Source: an uncultured Clostridia bacterium (GTDB lineage Bacteria; Bacillota; Clostridia; Peptostreptococcales; Anaerovoracaceae). Taken from it: a stretch of 64,000 nt of DNA. Shown piece by piece: positions 33,694-42,054 of the stretch (the stretch's first letter is position 1; each line of letters starts with the position of its first letter). The notes under the pieces were generated by a model. It saw only the letters and a list, made by a program, of their open reading frames with translations. It did no database searches and was not told the origin of the DNA. The stretch spans positions 1 through 64,000 of the forward strand of contig CAKQQT010000018.1 of the NCBI GenBank assembly GCA_934271235.1, written 5' to 3'. A program made the position numbers and the translations under genes.

Positions 33694-35808
33694 CTATTTG
33701 TGCCGACGATACTGCGTCGGATCAATACCCAGCTTATCCATCCGGCGATATAGAGTCCGTCGGTTCATGGAAAGCAGGGCGGCTGTATCCGTGATGCGGC
33801 CATTGGTACGAACGAGTGCTGATATGATCAGAGCCTTTTCGTTATCTTCACGACTCGGATTTTTTTCAAAGCTTTCATCTTCATAAGAAAGCGGCAGTGT
33901 GGGTGAAGCCTGAGTTGGAAGCGTGTACAAGGAACTCTGTGCATAATCATACGAGTGAACTGATGGGAAGCTATGCGCATGCGGATCGTTGCTCAGGATA
34001 TAATCCGGAAGATGCTCTGGTCCGATGTAGTATTCGTCTGTCAGATTGATGGCGCGTTCTATGACATTTTCCAACTGCCGGACATTTCCCGGCCAGCGGT
34101 AACTCTGCAGATAAGGATAGACAGTTGGAAGAATCTCAAATTCCGTCCCTTTATTTCGGTTGTAATTGTCCACGAAGAAATCAGCGAGAAGTTTGATATC
34201 GCCTGCGCCTCGATCCTTTAAGGCCGGAGGCTGGATCGTGAACACATTCAATCGGTAATATAAGTCGCCGCGGAACGTTTTGTCCTGTACTGCCTTGCTG
34301 AGGTTTTGGTTTGTGGCAGCGATGATCCGGATGTTGACCGGGCGAGGAGAGTTGCTGCCGATCCGAGTGACTTCCCGTGTTTGGATGACACGGAGCAGGG
34401 TCGCCTGCACATCTAGCGGCATATCGCCGATCTCGTCCAAGAAGATGGTACCGCCGTCAGCCAGTTCGAATTTACCGGGACGGCCTTCCTTCGCGGCGCC
34501 GGTAAAAGCGCCTCGTTCATAGCCGAACAACTCACTTTCAACAAGATTATTCGGGATGGAAGCGCAGTTGATCGCGACAAAAGGTCCGCTGGATACCGGA
34601 CTGGCATTGTGGATGGCCTGCGCGATCAGTTCCTTGCCGGTCCCGCTTTCGCCTAGGATCAGAACATTCGAATCGCTGCGGGCAGCTTTGACGCAGGCGC
34701 TTTTGAGCCGGAGCATCGGTTCAGACTCACCGATGATATCGTTGAAGCTGTATTTGGCGTGATAACCTTCAATCCGTTTGACAAGCTTTTGGATCATCTC
34801 CGGCTTGTTGATCCGGACCAGGATCCCGATCAGCTCGTTGGCGCTGTTTTTGATATGATTAATGGACAAATTGAATTTTTTGGATTGCGCAGGATATGAA
34901 GCGGCGGCGAGATTAACCTCCAGATTGTAGCACTCTTTACTAAAGAAGTTCCGTTTGCATTCGGAATTGGTCAGATAATCAATGGAGACTAGATCAAAGA
35001 ACTGTTTGCCGAGGGTATTCGCGTAAGTGAAACCCAGCATGCTTAAAGCGATCGTATTGACCTGAGAGATCCTTCCGGTAGGAGACAGGAGAAAAACGCC
35101 GGCGGTCATATTTTCGATCATCATATTGCGCTGACTGTTTAAGAGTTCCAGCTTCGCCATAGCGGCCTTCAGCTTGACCTCACGCGTAATGCTGTCGGCG
35201 GCGCAGGAAACCATACCGAGCGTATGCGGATGAGCGTAGGAGATCTTGCAGGTAACGGTAATAGAACCTAAGAGATTATCGTTGGCATCATAGAATGGCG
35301 CACCGGCGCAAGCATAAGCCTTGTGCCATTCGATATAATGTTCTTCACCCCAAAACTGAATCGGTTGATTCAAATATAAGGTGGTGCCCACCGCATTCGT
35401 TCCGGCCAGAACTTCTGAACGACAGGCGCCGGCAACCAGCAGCGAATAGGATTCTCCTTGATATACGATATCAGGGTCACCGATCACATCCAAGATATAG
35501 CCTTCGCGGTCTGAAAGCAAGATATAGGCACCGGATCCCTTCACGATGCTGTACATGCGCTCCATGTACGGACGGCAGATAGACATCAGCTCCGCGTTTA
35601 GATTTAACTTGATACTTAAAGCTTCCGGAGAAAGAAGCTTATTGATCAGCTTATGCGGATCAACCTGAGCTTCGCGAGATCGCATCCAGGACGCGAATAC
35701 TTCCGGACGAACTTCAGAGTAGTCATCATCGATATAACTGATAAAATTCTCCCATTTTCGGTGTATCAGATCCTGATATCCCGGGCTGTTATACGTGGAA
35801 TTAAACAT
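33694..35808 (-). CDS. acoR: AcoR-like sigma-54-dependent activator
   Basis: Encodes 704 residues. The N-terminal 230 residues match the AcoR-type GAF sensor, including AGTNAVGTTLYLNQPIQFWG and YEW-like HYIEWHKAYACAGAPF. A PAS domain spans about 240-345. The AAA+ domain has Walker A GESGTGKE near 386-393, the sigma-54-contact loop GAFTGA near 432-437, and the Walker B region IFLDEIGD. A Fis-type helix-turn-helix (TDTAALLSMNRRTLYRRMDK) ends the protein. It should bind enhancer-like sites and open sigma-54 promoters when its ligand (acetoin in known AcoR proteins) is present. It is divergent from acoA. Inverted repeats TGTCTCA/TGTGACA lie right upstream of its start, so it may also control itself. 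Confidence 0.93.
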   Translation of the reverse strand: MFNSTYNSPGYQDLIHRKWENFISYIDDDYSEVRPEVFASWMRSREAQVDPHKLINKLLSPEALSIKLNLNAELMSICRPYMERMYSIVKGSGAYILLSDREGYILDVIGDPDIVYQGESYSLLVAGACRSEVLAGTNAVGTTLYLNQPIQFWGEEHYIEWHKAYACAGAPFYDANDNLLGSITVTCKISYAHPHTLGMVSCAADSITREVKLKAAMAKLELLNSQRNMMIENMTAGVFLLSPTGRISQVNTIALSMLGFTYANTLGKQFFDLVSIDYLTNSECKRNFFSKECYNLEVNLAAASYPAQSKKFNLSINHIKNSANELIGILVRINKPEMIQKLVKRIEGYHAKYSFNDIIGESEPMLRLKSACVKAARSDSNVLILGESGTGKELIAQAIHNASPVSSGPFVAINCASIPNNLVESELFGYERGAFTGAAKEGRPGKFELADGGTIFLDEIGDMPLDVQATLLRVIQTREVTRIGSNSPRPVNIRIIAATNQNLSKAVQDKTFRGDLYYRLNVFTIQPPALKDRGAGDIKLLADFFVDNYNRNKGTEFEILPTVYPYLQSYRWPGNVRQLENVIERAINLTDEYYIGPEHLPDYILSNDPHAHSFPSVHSYDYAQSSLYTLPTQASPTLPLSYEDESFEKNPSREDNEKALIISALVRTNGRITDTAALLSMNRRTLYRRMDKLGIDPTQYRRHK

Positions 35809-35825
35809 GTATGCGGTCCTCCTTT

Positions 35826-35868
35826 TGTCTCAGTTTTATTGTGACAAAATAATAACATGTGACACACC
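35826..35868. promoter_or_regulatory. Activator sites in the acoR-acoA interval
   Basis: TGTCTCA-N7-TGTGACA (35826-35846) and a half site TGTGACA (35858-35864) lie about 140-180 bases upstream of the sigma-54 promoter of acoA and just upstream of the acoR-like start. They match the sites at 24937 and 28945. Confidence 0.65.
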
Positions 35869-35947
35869 AAAAAGCAAGCAAAAATGACACAAAAACGTGC
35901 CATTCTTTATTTTGCAAAAAAAGACGGTAAATGCAAAAGCATATGAA

Positions 35948-35963
35948 CGTTGTAATTTCAACG
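35948..35963. promoter_or_regulatory. Palindrome near the acoA promoter
   Basis: CGTTGTAATTTCAACG is a 16-base palindrome with one mismatch pair, about 42 bases upstream of the -24 element. Its centre resembles that of the longer palindrome at 57907-57930. It may be an extra operator or an IHF-like bend site. Confidence 0.45.
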
Positions 35964-36004
35964 GTTTATTGAGACCACAAAATAAAACATGCGTAGAAAA
36001 AAGT

Positions 36005-36021
36005 TTGGCATGTGAATTGCA
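36005..36021 (+). promoter_or_regulatory. Sigma-54 promoter of the aco/4-hydroxybutyrate operon
   Basis: TTGGCATGTGAATTGCA has GG (36007-36008) and GC (36019-36020) with ten bases between. It starts 84 bases before acoA. No terminator was found between here and the end of the lipoate ligase gene, so it may drive about 11 kb. Confidence 0.85.
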
Positions 36022-36088
36022 ATTATAATATGCACGAATAATAATGTGACACGCAGAAACAACGGTTGCAAATAATCAGGAGGAAGCG

Positions 36089-37078
36089 ATGAAAGTAAAA
36101 AATTACAGTAAAGAACAATTGATGAGCTTTTATGAAACAATGATCAGAATCAGAAGATTCGAAGAAGAGACTTTCGAATTCTACAAGAAGGGTCTGATGG
36201 CAGGCCTGGCTCATCTGTATCTGGGCGAAGAAGCGATCGCGACAGGCGTTTGCGCAGCGTTAAATGAAGAGGACTATATCGGCTCCACACACAGAGGTCA
36301 CGGTCATTTAGTCGCGCGCGGTGCGGACACTGACAGAATGATGGCTGAAATTTTAGGTAAAAAGACTGGCTACTCCAACGGTAAGGGCGGCTCCATGCAC
36401 ATCATGGCGATGGACAAGGGTATCCTTGGTGCAAACGGTATCGTAGGCGGCGAGATTCCGATCGCGACCGGCGCAGCATATTCCGCAAAATACAGAGGTA
36501 CCAATCAGGTTGCAGTATCCTTCATGGGTGACTCGGCGACCAACGAAGGTACTTTCCACGAAAGTATCAACATGGCAGCAGCCTGGGATCTTCCTTGTAT
36601 CTATGTTATCGAAAATAACCTGTACGGTATCTCCGTAGATATCCGTGACGTAACCAATACACCGGATCTGGCAGTCAGAGCACAGGCTTACAACATTCCG
36701 GGCGTTGTCGTAGACGGTATGGACGTTGCAGCAGTATACGAAGCAGCCAAGAAAGCGGTTGAGAGAGCAAGAAAAGGCGAAGGCCCGACACTCATCGAGT
36801 GCAAGACATACAGATGGCAGGGACACCACGTCGGCGACCCGGCTACTTACAGAAAGAGAAGAAGCGAGACCGAAAAGGAAGATTGGATGAAGAAGGATCC
36901 GATCCCGGCGCTCAAGGAAGCTGTTTTGAAAGCAGGTATCGCAAGCGAAGAAGACTTTGACAAGCTTGACAGACTTGTAGAAGATGAGATCCAGGCAGCC
37001 GTTCAGTTCGCAGTGGAAAGTGAATATCCGCCTGCAGAGGATGCTTACACAGACGTATTCCAGCAGGGAACTTTATAG
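36089..37078 (+). CDS. acoA: Acetoin-type dehydrogenase E1 component, alpha subunit
   Basis: Encodes 329 residues, the size of AcoA/PdhA-type thiamine-diphosphate E1 alpha subunits. It shows ETMIRIRRFEEETFEFYKKG at the start, the RGHGHL active-site region near 70-75, and the ThDP/Mg motif from GDSATNEG (about 146-153) to IENN (about 173-176). With AcoB it would cleave acetoin, giving acetaldehyde and an acetyl group for the E2 lipoyl arm. A related 2-oxoacid or methylacetoin substrate cannot be excluded; the neighbouring AcoR-like activator favours acetoin. The ribosome site is AGGAGGAAG. Confidence 0.92.
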   Translation: MKVKNYSKEQLMSFYETMIRIRRFEEETFEFYKKGLMAGLAHLYLGEEAIATGVCAALNEEDYIGSTHRGHGHLVARGADTDRMMAEILGKKTGYSNGKGGSMHIMAMDKGILGANGIVGGEIPIATGAAYSAKYRGTNQVAVSFMGDSATNEGTFHESINMAAAWDLPCIYVIENNLYGISVDIRDVTNTPDLAVRAQAYNIPGVVVDGMDVAAVYEAAKKAVERARKGEGPTLIECKTYRWQGHHVGDPATYRKRRSETEKEDWMKKDPIPALKEAVLKAGIASEEDFDKLDRLVEDEIQAAVQFAVESEYPPAEDAYTDVFQQGTL

Positions 37079-37109
37079 TTTGAGAAATTGAAAGCAGGAG
37101 GAAATTGAT

Positions 37110-38081
37110 ATGAAAGAAATTACATATGCACAGGCAGTTTGCGAAGCTTTAGATGAAGAAATGGAAAGAGACGATATGGTCATGATGATCGGGGAAGACG
37201 TCGGTTTTATCGGCGGCAACTTCAAGGCATCGGTAGGCCTGCTCGAAAAATACGGCGATTTAAGAATGAAAGACAGCCCGATCTCCGAACAAGGTATCGT
37301 CGGCATGGGCGTCGGTATGGCACTGACAGGCATGAGACCGGTTGTAGAATTGATGTTCTCCGACTTCCTGCTCGTTGCTGCTGACCAGGTATTCAACCAG
37401 ATGGCAAAGATCCGCTACATGTCCGGCGGACAGGCTAACGTACCGATGACGATCCGCTGCCCGATCGGCGCAGGCAGATCCTCTGCGGCACAGCACTCTC
37501 AGTCCATGCAGGCAATGTGCGCACAGTTCCCGGGTCTGAAGATTGCAGTTCCTTCCACAGCACAGGAAGCAAAGGGTCTTTTGAAGGCAGCGATCCGCGA
37601 TGACGACCCGGTTATCGTATTCGAGCACAAGATGGAATACAACAAGAAATTCATGGTAGACGATGTCGTAGAACCGATTCCGTTCGGCAAGGCAAGAATC
37701 GCAAGAGAAGGTAAGGACATTACCATCGTTGCAACCTCTTCCATGGTCATGAAGTCCGAAAAGGCAGCAGAAAGACTTGCGAAAGAAGGCATCGACTGCG
37801 AGATCATCGACCTCAGAACCATCGTTCCGCTGGATACCGAAACGATCATCGAATCCGTGAAGAAGACAGGTAAATTGATCGTTGCTGACGAAGCATACGA
37901 AAGATGCGGCATCGGCGCAGAAATCGGCGCAGCGATCGCTGACGATGTATTCTACTATCTGGATGCACCGGTAGGCAGAGTTGCGAACCCGAACGTTCCG
38001 CTTCCGTTCAGCCCATCCCTCGAATTCCCGTTGATTCCTTCCGAAGAAAAAGTATATCAGAAAGTATTAACTTATTTCTAG
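37110..38081 (+). CDS. acoB: Acetoin-type dehydrogenase E1 component, beta subunit
   Basis: Encodes 323 residues with the transketolase-type pyrimidine-binding and C-terminal domains of E1 beta subunits. It includes MMIGEDVGFIGGNFKAS near 27-43, the DSPISEQGIVGMGVGMALTG stretch near 55-75, RCPIGAGRSSAAQHSQ near 115-130, and the ADEAYERCGIGAEI region. It forms the alpha2-beta2 E1 with AcoA. It starts 31 bases after acoA with AGGAGG. Confidence 0.93.
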   Translation: MKEITYAQAVCEALDEEMERDDMVMMIGEDVGFIGGNFKASVGLLEKYGDLRMKDSPISEQGIVGMGVGMALTGMRPVVELMFSDFLLVAADQVFNQMAKIRYMSGGQANVPMTIRCPIGAGRSSAAQHSQSMQAMCAQFPGLKIAVPSTAQEAKGLLKAAIRDDDPVIVFEHKMEYNKKFMVDDVVEPIPFGKARIAREGKDITIVATSSMVMKSEKAAERLAKEGIDCEIIDLRTIVPLDTETIIESVKKTGKLIVADEAYERCGIGAEIGAAIADDVFYYLDAPVGRVANPNVPLPFSPSLEFPLIPSEEKVYQKVLTYF

Positions 38082-38110
38082 AACGTTAGGGAAGCAAAGG
38101 AGGAATCGAA

Positions 38111-39514
38111 ATGGCTGAAATTATCATCATGCCGAAACTGGGTTTTAACATGGATGAAGGAAAACTCGTTGAATGGTATAAGAATGAAGGCGATGCGGTA
38201 AAAAAAGGCGAACCTCTTTTTTCCGTAGAAACTGATAAAACGAACATGGATATCGAAGCGACCGGAGACGGTGTTGTCAAGGCACTGCTGATCAATGCAG
38301 GCGACAAGATCCCGGTAACGCTTCCGATCGCAGTCGTTGCAGGCGCAGATGAGGATGCATCCGCACTCATTGCACAGGCAAAGGCTGAACTGGCAGACGG
38401 CGGTGTTGCAGTAGAAGCAGGAGAAGCACCTGCGGCAGCAGCTCCGGCGAAAGAAGAACTGAAAAAAGCAGCAGCACCGGCAGCAGCTGACGGCAAGAGA
38501 AAGATCACGCCGAGAGCAAGACGTGCTGCAGCAGAGAACGATTTGGATCTGGCGACTGCAGACATCGTAGGAACCGGCTGGGAAGGCGGCATCTGCGAAA
38601 AAGACGTACTGGAATATCTGGCTTCCAACAAGGTCAAGATTTCTCCGGTCGCAAAGGCGATGGCAGACGCAGAGGGCGTAGACATCAGCGCGATCAAGGG
38701 CACCGGTGCAAACGGCAAGATCATGAAGAGCGACATCGAAGCTGCACTGGCAGCAAAACCTGCAGCCGCAGCCGCAGGCGCAGCAGTGCAGGAAGCACAG
38801 TTCTCTGCAGACGGCAAAGAAATTCTGGAAGAGATCCCTTACGCAGGTGTTCGCAAGGTCATCGGCGATAGACTGGCACAGAGCAAGTTCACCGCGCCGC
38901 ATCTGTACTTCACACAGAAAGTGGATCTGACGGAACTCTTAAAGCTCAGAAAGCAAGTCAACGATGCACAGGACAAGAAGACTTCCGTGACCGACTACAT
39001 TGCAAGAGCAACCGTGATCGCACTGCAGAAGTATCCGGAAATGAACGCTTCTCTGATCGGCGACAAGATCGTCAAATACAAGAGTGTCAACCTAGGTATC
39101 GCAGTAGCTTCCCCGACAGGTCTGATCGTTCCGAATGTCAAGAACGCGCAGAACCTGAGTGTCGTAGAACTGTCCAAGGCTTCCACGCCGCTCTTCGACA
39201 AGGCAAGGGCAGGCAAGCTGGCTTACGATGAATACAACGGCGGTACGTTCACGATTTCCAATCTGGGTATGTTCGGCATCGAGAACTTTACGGCGATCAT
39301 CAATCCGCCTGAAGTTGGTATTCTGGCGATCAGCTCTACAAAGGATGAACCGGCTGTCATCGTGAACGCAGCAGGCGAGAAAGAAATCGCAGTCCGTCCG
39401 ATGATGAACATTCAGCTGACCGTAGACCACAGATTGATCGACGGTCTGCTTGCGGCACAGTTCGTAACGGAGATCAAAAATCTGCTCGAATCGCCGATCA
39501 GCTTGATGGTCTAA
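38111..39514 (+). CDS. acoC: Dihydrolipoamide acetyltransferase (E2)
   Basis: Encodes 467 residues. The lipoyl domain spans residues 1-78 with the lipoylated Lys43 in ETDKTNMD. An Ala/Pro-rich linker leads to an E3/E1-binding peripheral-subunit domain near 135-172 (TPRARRAAAENDLDL), and a second binding-type segment lies near 178-215 (ISPVAKAMADAEGVDIS). The catalytic acyltransferase domain ends in the HRLIDG motif with His440 and Asp444. It transfers the acetyl group from the E1 adduct to CoA. Having two peripheral-subunit-type segments is less common. The ribosome site is AAAGGAGG. Confidence 0.94.
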   Translation: MAEIIIMPKLGFNMDEGKLVEWYKNEGDAVKKGEPLFSVETDKTNMDIEATGDGVVKALLINAGDKIPVTLPIAVVAGADEDASALIAQAKAELADGGVAVEAGEAPAAAAPAKEELKKAAAPAAADGKRKITPRARRAAAENDLDLATADIVGTGWEGGICEKDVLEYLASNKVKISPVAKAMADAEGVDISAIKGTGANGKIMKSDIEAALAAKPAAAAAGAAVQEAQFSADGKEILEEIPYAGVRKVIGDRLAQSKFTAPHLYFTQKVDLTELLKLRKQVNDAQDKKTSVTDYIARATVIALQKYPEMNASLIGDKIVKYKSVNLGIAVASPTGLIVPNVKNAQNLSVVELSKASTPLFDKARAGKLAYDEYNGGTFTISNLGMFGIENFTAIINPPEVGILAISSTKDEPAVIVNAAGEKEIAVRPMMNIQLTVDHRLIDGLLAAQFVTEIKNLLESPISLMV

Positions 39515-39535
39515 AGACAGCTATATAAAACAGAA

Positions 39536-39665
39536 GTAAACGGAACGCTTTTCAAAACATCATACCTTACACCTTAAAAAATGAAATACTGACACATTAC
39601 TGCACCTTCCGTTTACCAATAAAATGCGGCCGCTGCTGTTTCCTGCACGAATACCGGCGGCCGCA
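39536..39665 (+). other. Structured gap between acoC and acoL
   Basis: The 171-base gap holds a 10-base inverted repeat GTAAACGGAA (39536-39545) / TTCCGTTTAC (39607-39616) and then TGCGGCCGC (39625-39633) / GCGGCCGCA (39657-39665). No T-run follows either, so they are more likely mRNA-processing or stability hairpins than terminators. Other gaps in this operon are under 40 bases. Confidence 0.55.
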
Positions 39666-39685
39666 GATTCACAGGAGGACAAAAG

Positions 39686-41425
39686 ATGGCTGATGTAATT
39701 ATTATGCCAAAATTAGGTTTTAATATGGACGAGGGCAAACTCGTCGAATGGTACAAACAAGTTGGAGACGAGATCAAGAAAGGTGAGCCTCTTTTTTCTG
39801 TAGAAACAGATAAAACAAATATGGACATTGAGGCAACCGGGGATGGCGTTGTCCGTGCGCTCCTCATCAATGCGGGCGACAAGATCCCGGTAACTCTGCC
39901 GATTGCGATCGTTGCGGGCAAAGAAGAGAATATTGACGATGCTTTGGCCGCAGCAAAGAAGGAATTGGCAGGCGGAGGCGTTGCCGTAGAAGCAGAAGCG
40001 GCACCTGCACCGGCAGCTGAAGCGCCGGCAGCGCCGACCGCAAAAAAAGATTCCGCGTATGATTACGAGATCGCAGTCATCGGCGGCGGCCCAGGCGGTT
40101 ATGTAGCAGCGATCAAAGCTGCGCAGATGGGTAAAAAGACCATCATCATCGAAAAAGAAAACTTCGGCGGCACCTGCCTGAATGTAGGCTGCATTCCGAC
40201 CAAGGCACTGCTGAGAAGTGCAGAAGCACTCAAAGAAGTGAAAGAATCGGCAAAATTCGGTGTTGTCGATGTCGATACAGCGAAAGCTGATTTGGACCTG
40301 ACCAAGGTACAGGATAGAAAGAAAGGTGTGATAAAGCAGCTGGTCGGCGGCGTGCAGGGACTCCTCAAGAGCAACGGTGCGACGATCAAAAACGGCACAG
40401 GCAAGCTGGTCGACGCACACACGATCGAAGTCGGCGGCGAAAAGATCACTGCTGAGAATATCATCATTGCAACCGGTTCTCAGTCCAAGTCCCTGCCGAT
40501 CAAGATCGATCCGAAAGCAACCGTCCTGACAAGCAAAGAAATGCTGGATATTGATAAGAAACCGGCTTCTGTTGCAGTCATCGGCGGCGGCGTCATCGGC
40601 ATCGAATTCGCATACTTCCTTGCGACGATCGGCGTAGACGTTACCGTCGTAGAATTCCTTGATCGGATTTTGCCGATGGTCGACGAAGAAATCACCGCGC
40701 AGGTGACAAAACACCTGACAGACATTGGCATCAAGATCAACACCAGCGCGAAGGTGACCGAGATCACTGCTGACAGCGTGAAGTTTGAAAAAGACGGCGC
40801 TGTACAGGAAGTGAAGTGCGAGCAGGTACTCATGGCAGTCGGCAGAGGTCCGGATTTGACGGGTATCGATACAGAAGCACTTGGCATCAAGACGGAAAGA
40901 GGCGCGATCGTGACAGATCTGACGCTCAAGACAAACGTACCGAACATCTATGCGATCGGCGATGTGAACGGCAAGGCTATGTTGGCACATACTGCTTCCA
41001 TGGAAGGTATCGTGGCAGTCGAGAACATCTGCGGACACAACGTGACCATGGATTACAGCAAGATCCCGAGCGCGATCTATATTCAACCTGAGATCGCAAG
41101 CATCGGCTTGACCGAAAAGCAGGCTAAGGAAAAATACGGCGAGATTAAGGTTGGCAGATTCCCATTGATGGCAAACGGCAAGGCAAAAGTAGCCGGCGAA
41201 GAAAGAGGTCTGGCAAAGGTCATCACCGAAGCGAAATACGGCGAAATCGTGGGTGTACATCTGTACTGCATCCACGCGACTGATATGATCGCAGAGGCTT
41301 CCGTTGCGATGAAGCTGGAAGCGACCGCAGAAGAAGTTGCGATGGCAATTCATCCGCATCCGACTGTATCCGAGATCATGCACGAAGTGATGCATGCAGT
41401 CGGCGGCAGAGCGATCCACTGCTAA
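39686..41425 (+). CDS. acoL: Dihydrolipoamide dehydrogenase (E3) with N-terminal lipoyl domain
   Basis: Encodes 579 residues, about 110 more than a plain E3. The extra N-terminus is a lipoyl domain (1-78, Lys43 in ETDKTNMD) almost identical to that of acoC, followed by an Ala/Pro linker. The flavoprotein part starts near 117 with the FAD motif GGGPGGY, the redox pair Cys164/Cys169 in GGTCLNVGCIPTK, the NAD motif GGGVIGIEFA near 295, and the active-site HPHPTVSE near the end. It reoxidises the E2 dihydrolipoyl groups and makes NADH. Lipoyl-bearing E3 proteins are known in other acetoin and pyruvate dehydrogenase operons. The ribosome site is AGGAGG. Confidence 0.95.
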   Translation: MADVIIMPKLGFNMDEGKLVEWYKQVGDEIKKGEPLFSVETDKTNMDIEATGDGVVRALLINAGDKIPVTLPIAIVAGKEENIDDALAAAKKELAGGGVAVEAEAAPAPAAEAPAAPTAKKDSAYDYEIAVIGGGPGGYVAAIKAAQMGKKTIIIEKENFGGTCLNVGCIPTKALLRSAEALKEVKESAKFGVVDVDTAKADLDLTKVQDRKKGVIKQLVGGVQGLLKSNGATIKNGTGKLVDAHTIEVGGEKITAENIIIATGSQSKSLPIKIDPKATVLTSKEMLDIDKKPASVAVIGGGVIGIEFAYFLATIGVDVTVVEFLDRILPMVDEEITAQVTKHLTDIGIKINTSAKVTEITADSVKFEKDGAVQEVKCEQVLMAVGRGPDLTGIDTEALGIKTERGAIVTDLTLKTNVPNIYAIGDVNGKAMLAHTASMEGIVAVENICGHNVTMDYSKIPSAIYIQPEIASIGLTEKQAKEKYGEIKVGRFPLMANGKAKVAGEERGLAKVITEAKYGEIVGVHLYCIHATDMIAEASVAMKLEATAEEVAMAIHPHPTVSEIMHEVMHAVGGRAIHC

Positions 41426-41452
41426 GCAGACGGACCAAATGTGCAGCAGCTT

Positions 41453-42028
41453 ATGAGAATTGTATGTTTAGGAGACAGCTTCACACAGGGATTTGGCGTC
41501 GAAGAGCAGGAATGCTGGGTCAGCATCCTGAACCGCGAAATGCCCTGGGAGTTTGTGAATAAAGGTGTCAATGGAGACACCACGACGGGGCTTTTAGCCC
41601 GTTTCCATCGAGATGTTGTCGAAGAAAAACCACGCTATGTGTTTCTCGACGGCGGCTTCAACGATTTTCTGGCAGGCGCAGAACGCGGTGGTGTGCAAGC
41701 GAATATGATGTCGCTTGTACACCAAGCGTATCATAACAATATCGTTCCGGTCGTACTGATGATCCCGGCAGGCAATGCCAAACAATTCAAGCAGCACTGG
41801 CCGGCATTTATCGACATCGATCGTGTACAAGCCGAATACGAAGCTTACCGGGCGTGGCTCAAAGCATTTTGCAGGGGCTTTTCGCTGTTCTGTATCGATT
41901 GTTATGAGGTGGCTGACAATGCGGACTTTGCGGACCACAAATACTTGGATGGCATTCACATGACCCCGGCGGGACATGCGGATATCGCAGCATATATTAT
42001 CAAATTTTTAGAGAAAGCAGTACATTAA
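41453..42028 (+). CDS. SGNH/GDSL-family hydrolase
   Basis: Encodes 191 residues from the ATG at 41453; a GTG at 41441 in frame is also possible and neither start has a strong ribosome site. Block I GDSFTQG (catalytic Ser), the Gly of NKGVNGDTT in block II, GGFNDF in block III (the Asn) and DGIHMTPAGH in block V (Asp and His) are all present. There is no signal peptide, so it acts in the cytoplasm as an esterase, thioesterase or lactonase. It is in the middle of the operon, 28 bases after acoL and 27 before the dehydratase gene, so it is likely a pathway enzyme or a repair enzyme for a dead-end ester or lactone. Confidence 0.88.
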   Translation: MRIVCLGDSFTQGFGVEEQECWVSILNREMPWEFVNKGVNGDTTTGLLARFHRDVVEEKPRYVFLDGGFNDFLAGAERGGVQANMMSLVHQAYHNNIVPVVLMIPAGNAKQFKQHWPAFIDIDRVQAEYEAYRAWLKAFCRGFSLFCIDCYEVADNADFADHKYLDGIHMTPAGHADIAAYIIKFLEKAVH

Positions 42029-42054
42029 CTGCACGGAAATTTAGGAGGTTTATC

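Noticed and set aside
39713..41419. Minus-strand frame of 568 codons opposite acoL
   Set aside because: Cys/His/Arg/Asp-rich antisense shadow; acoL has all E3 and lipoyl motifs.
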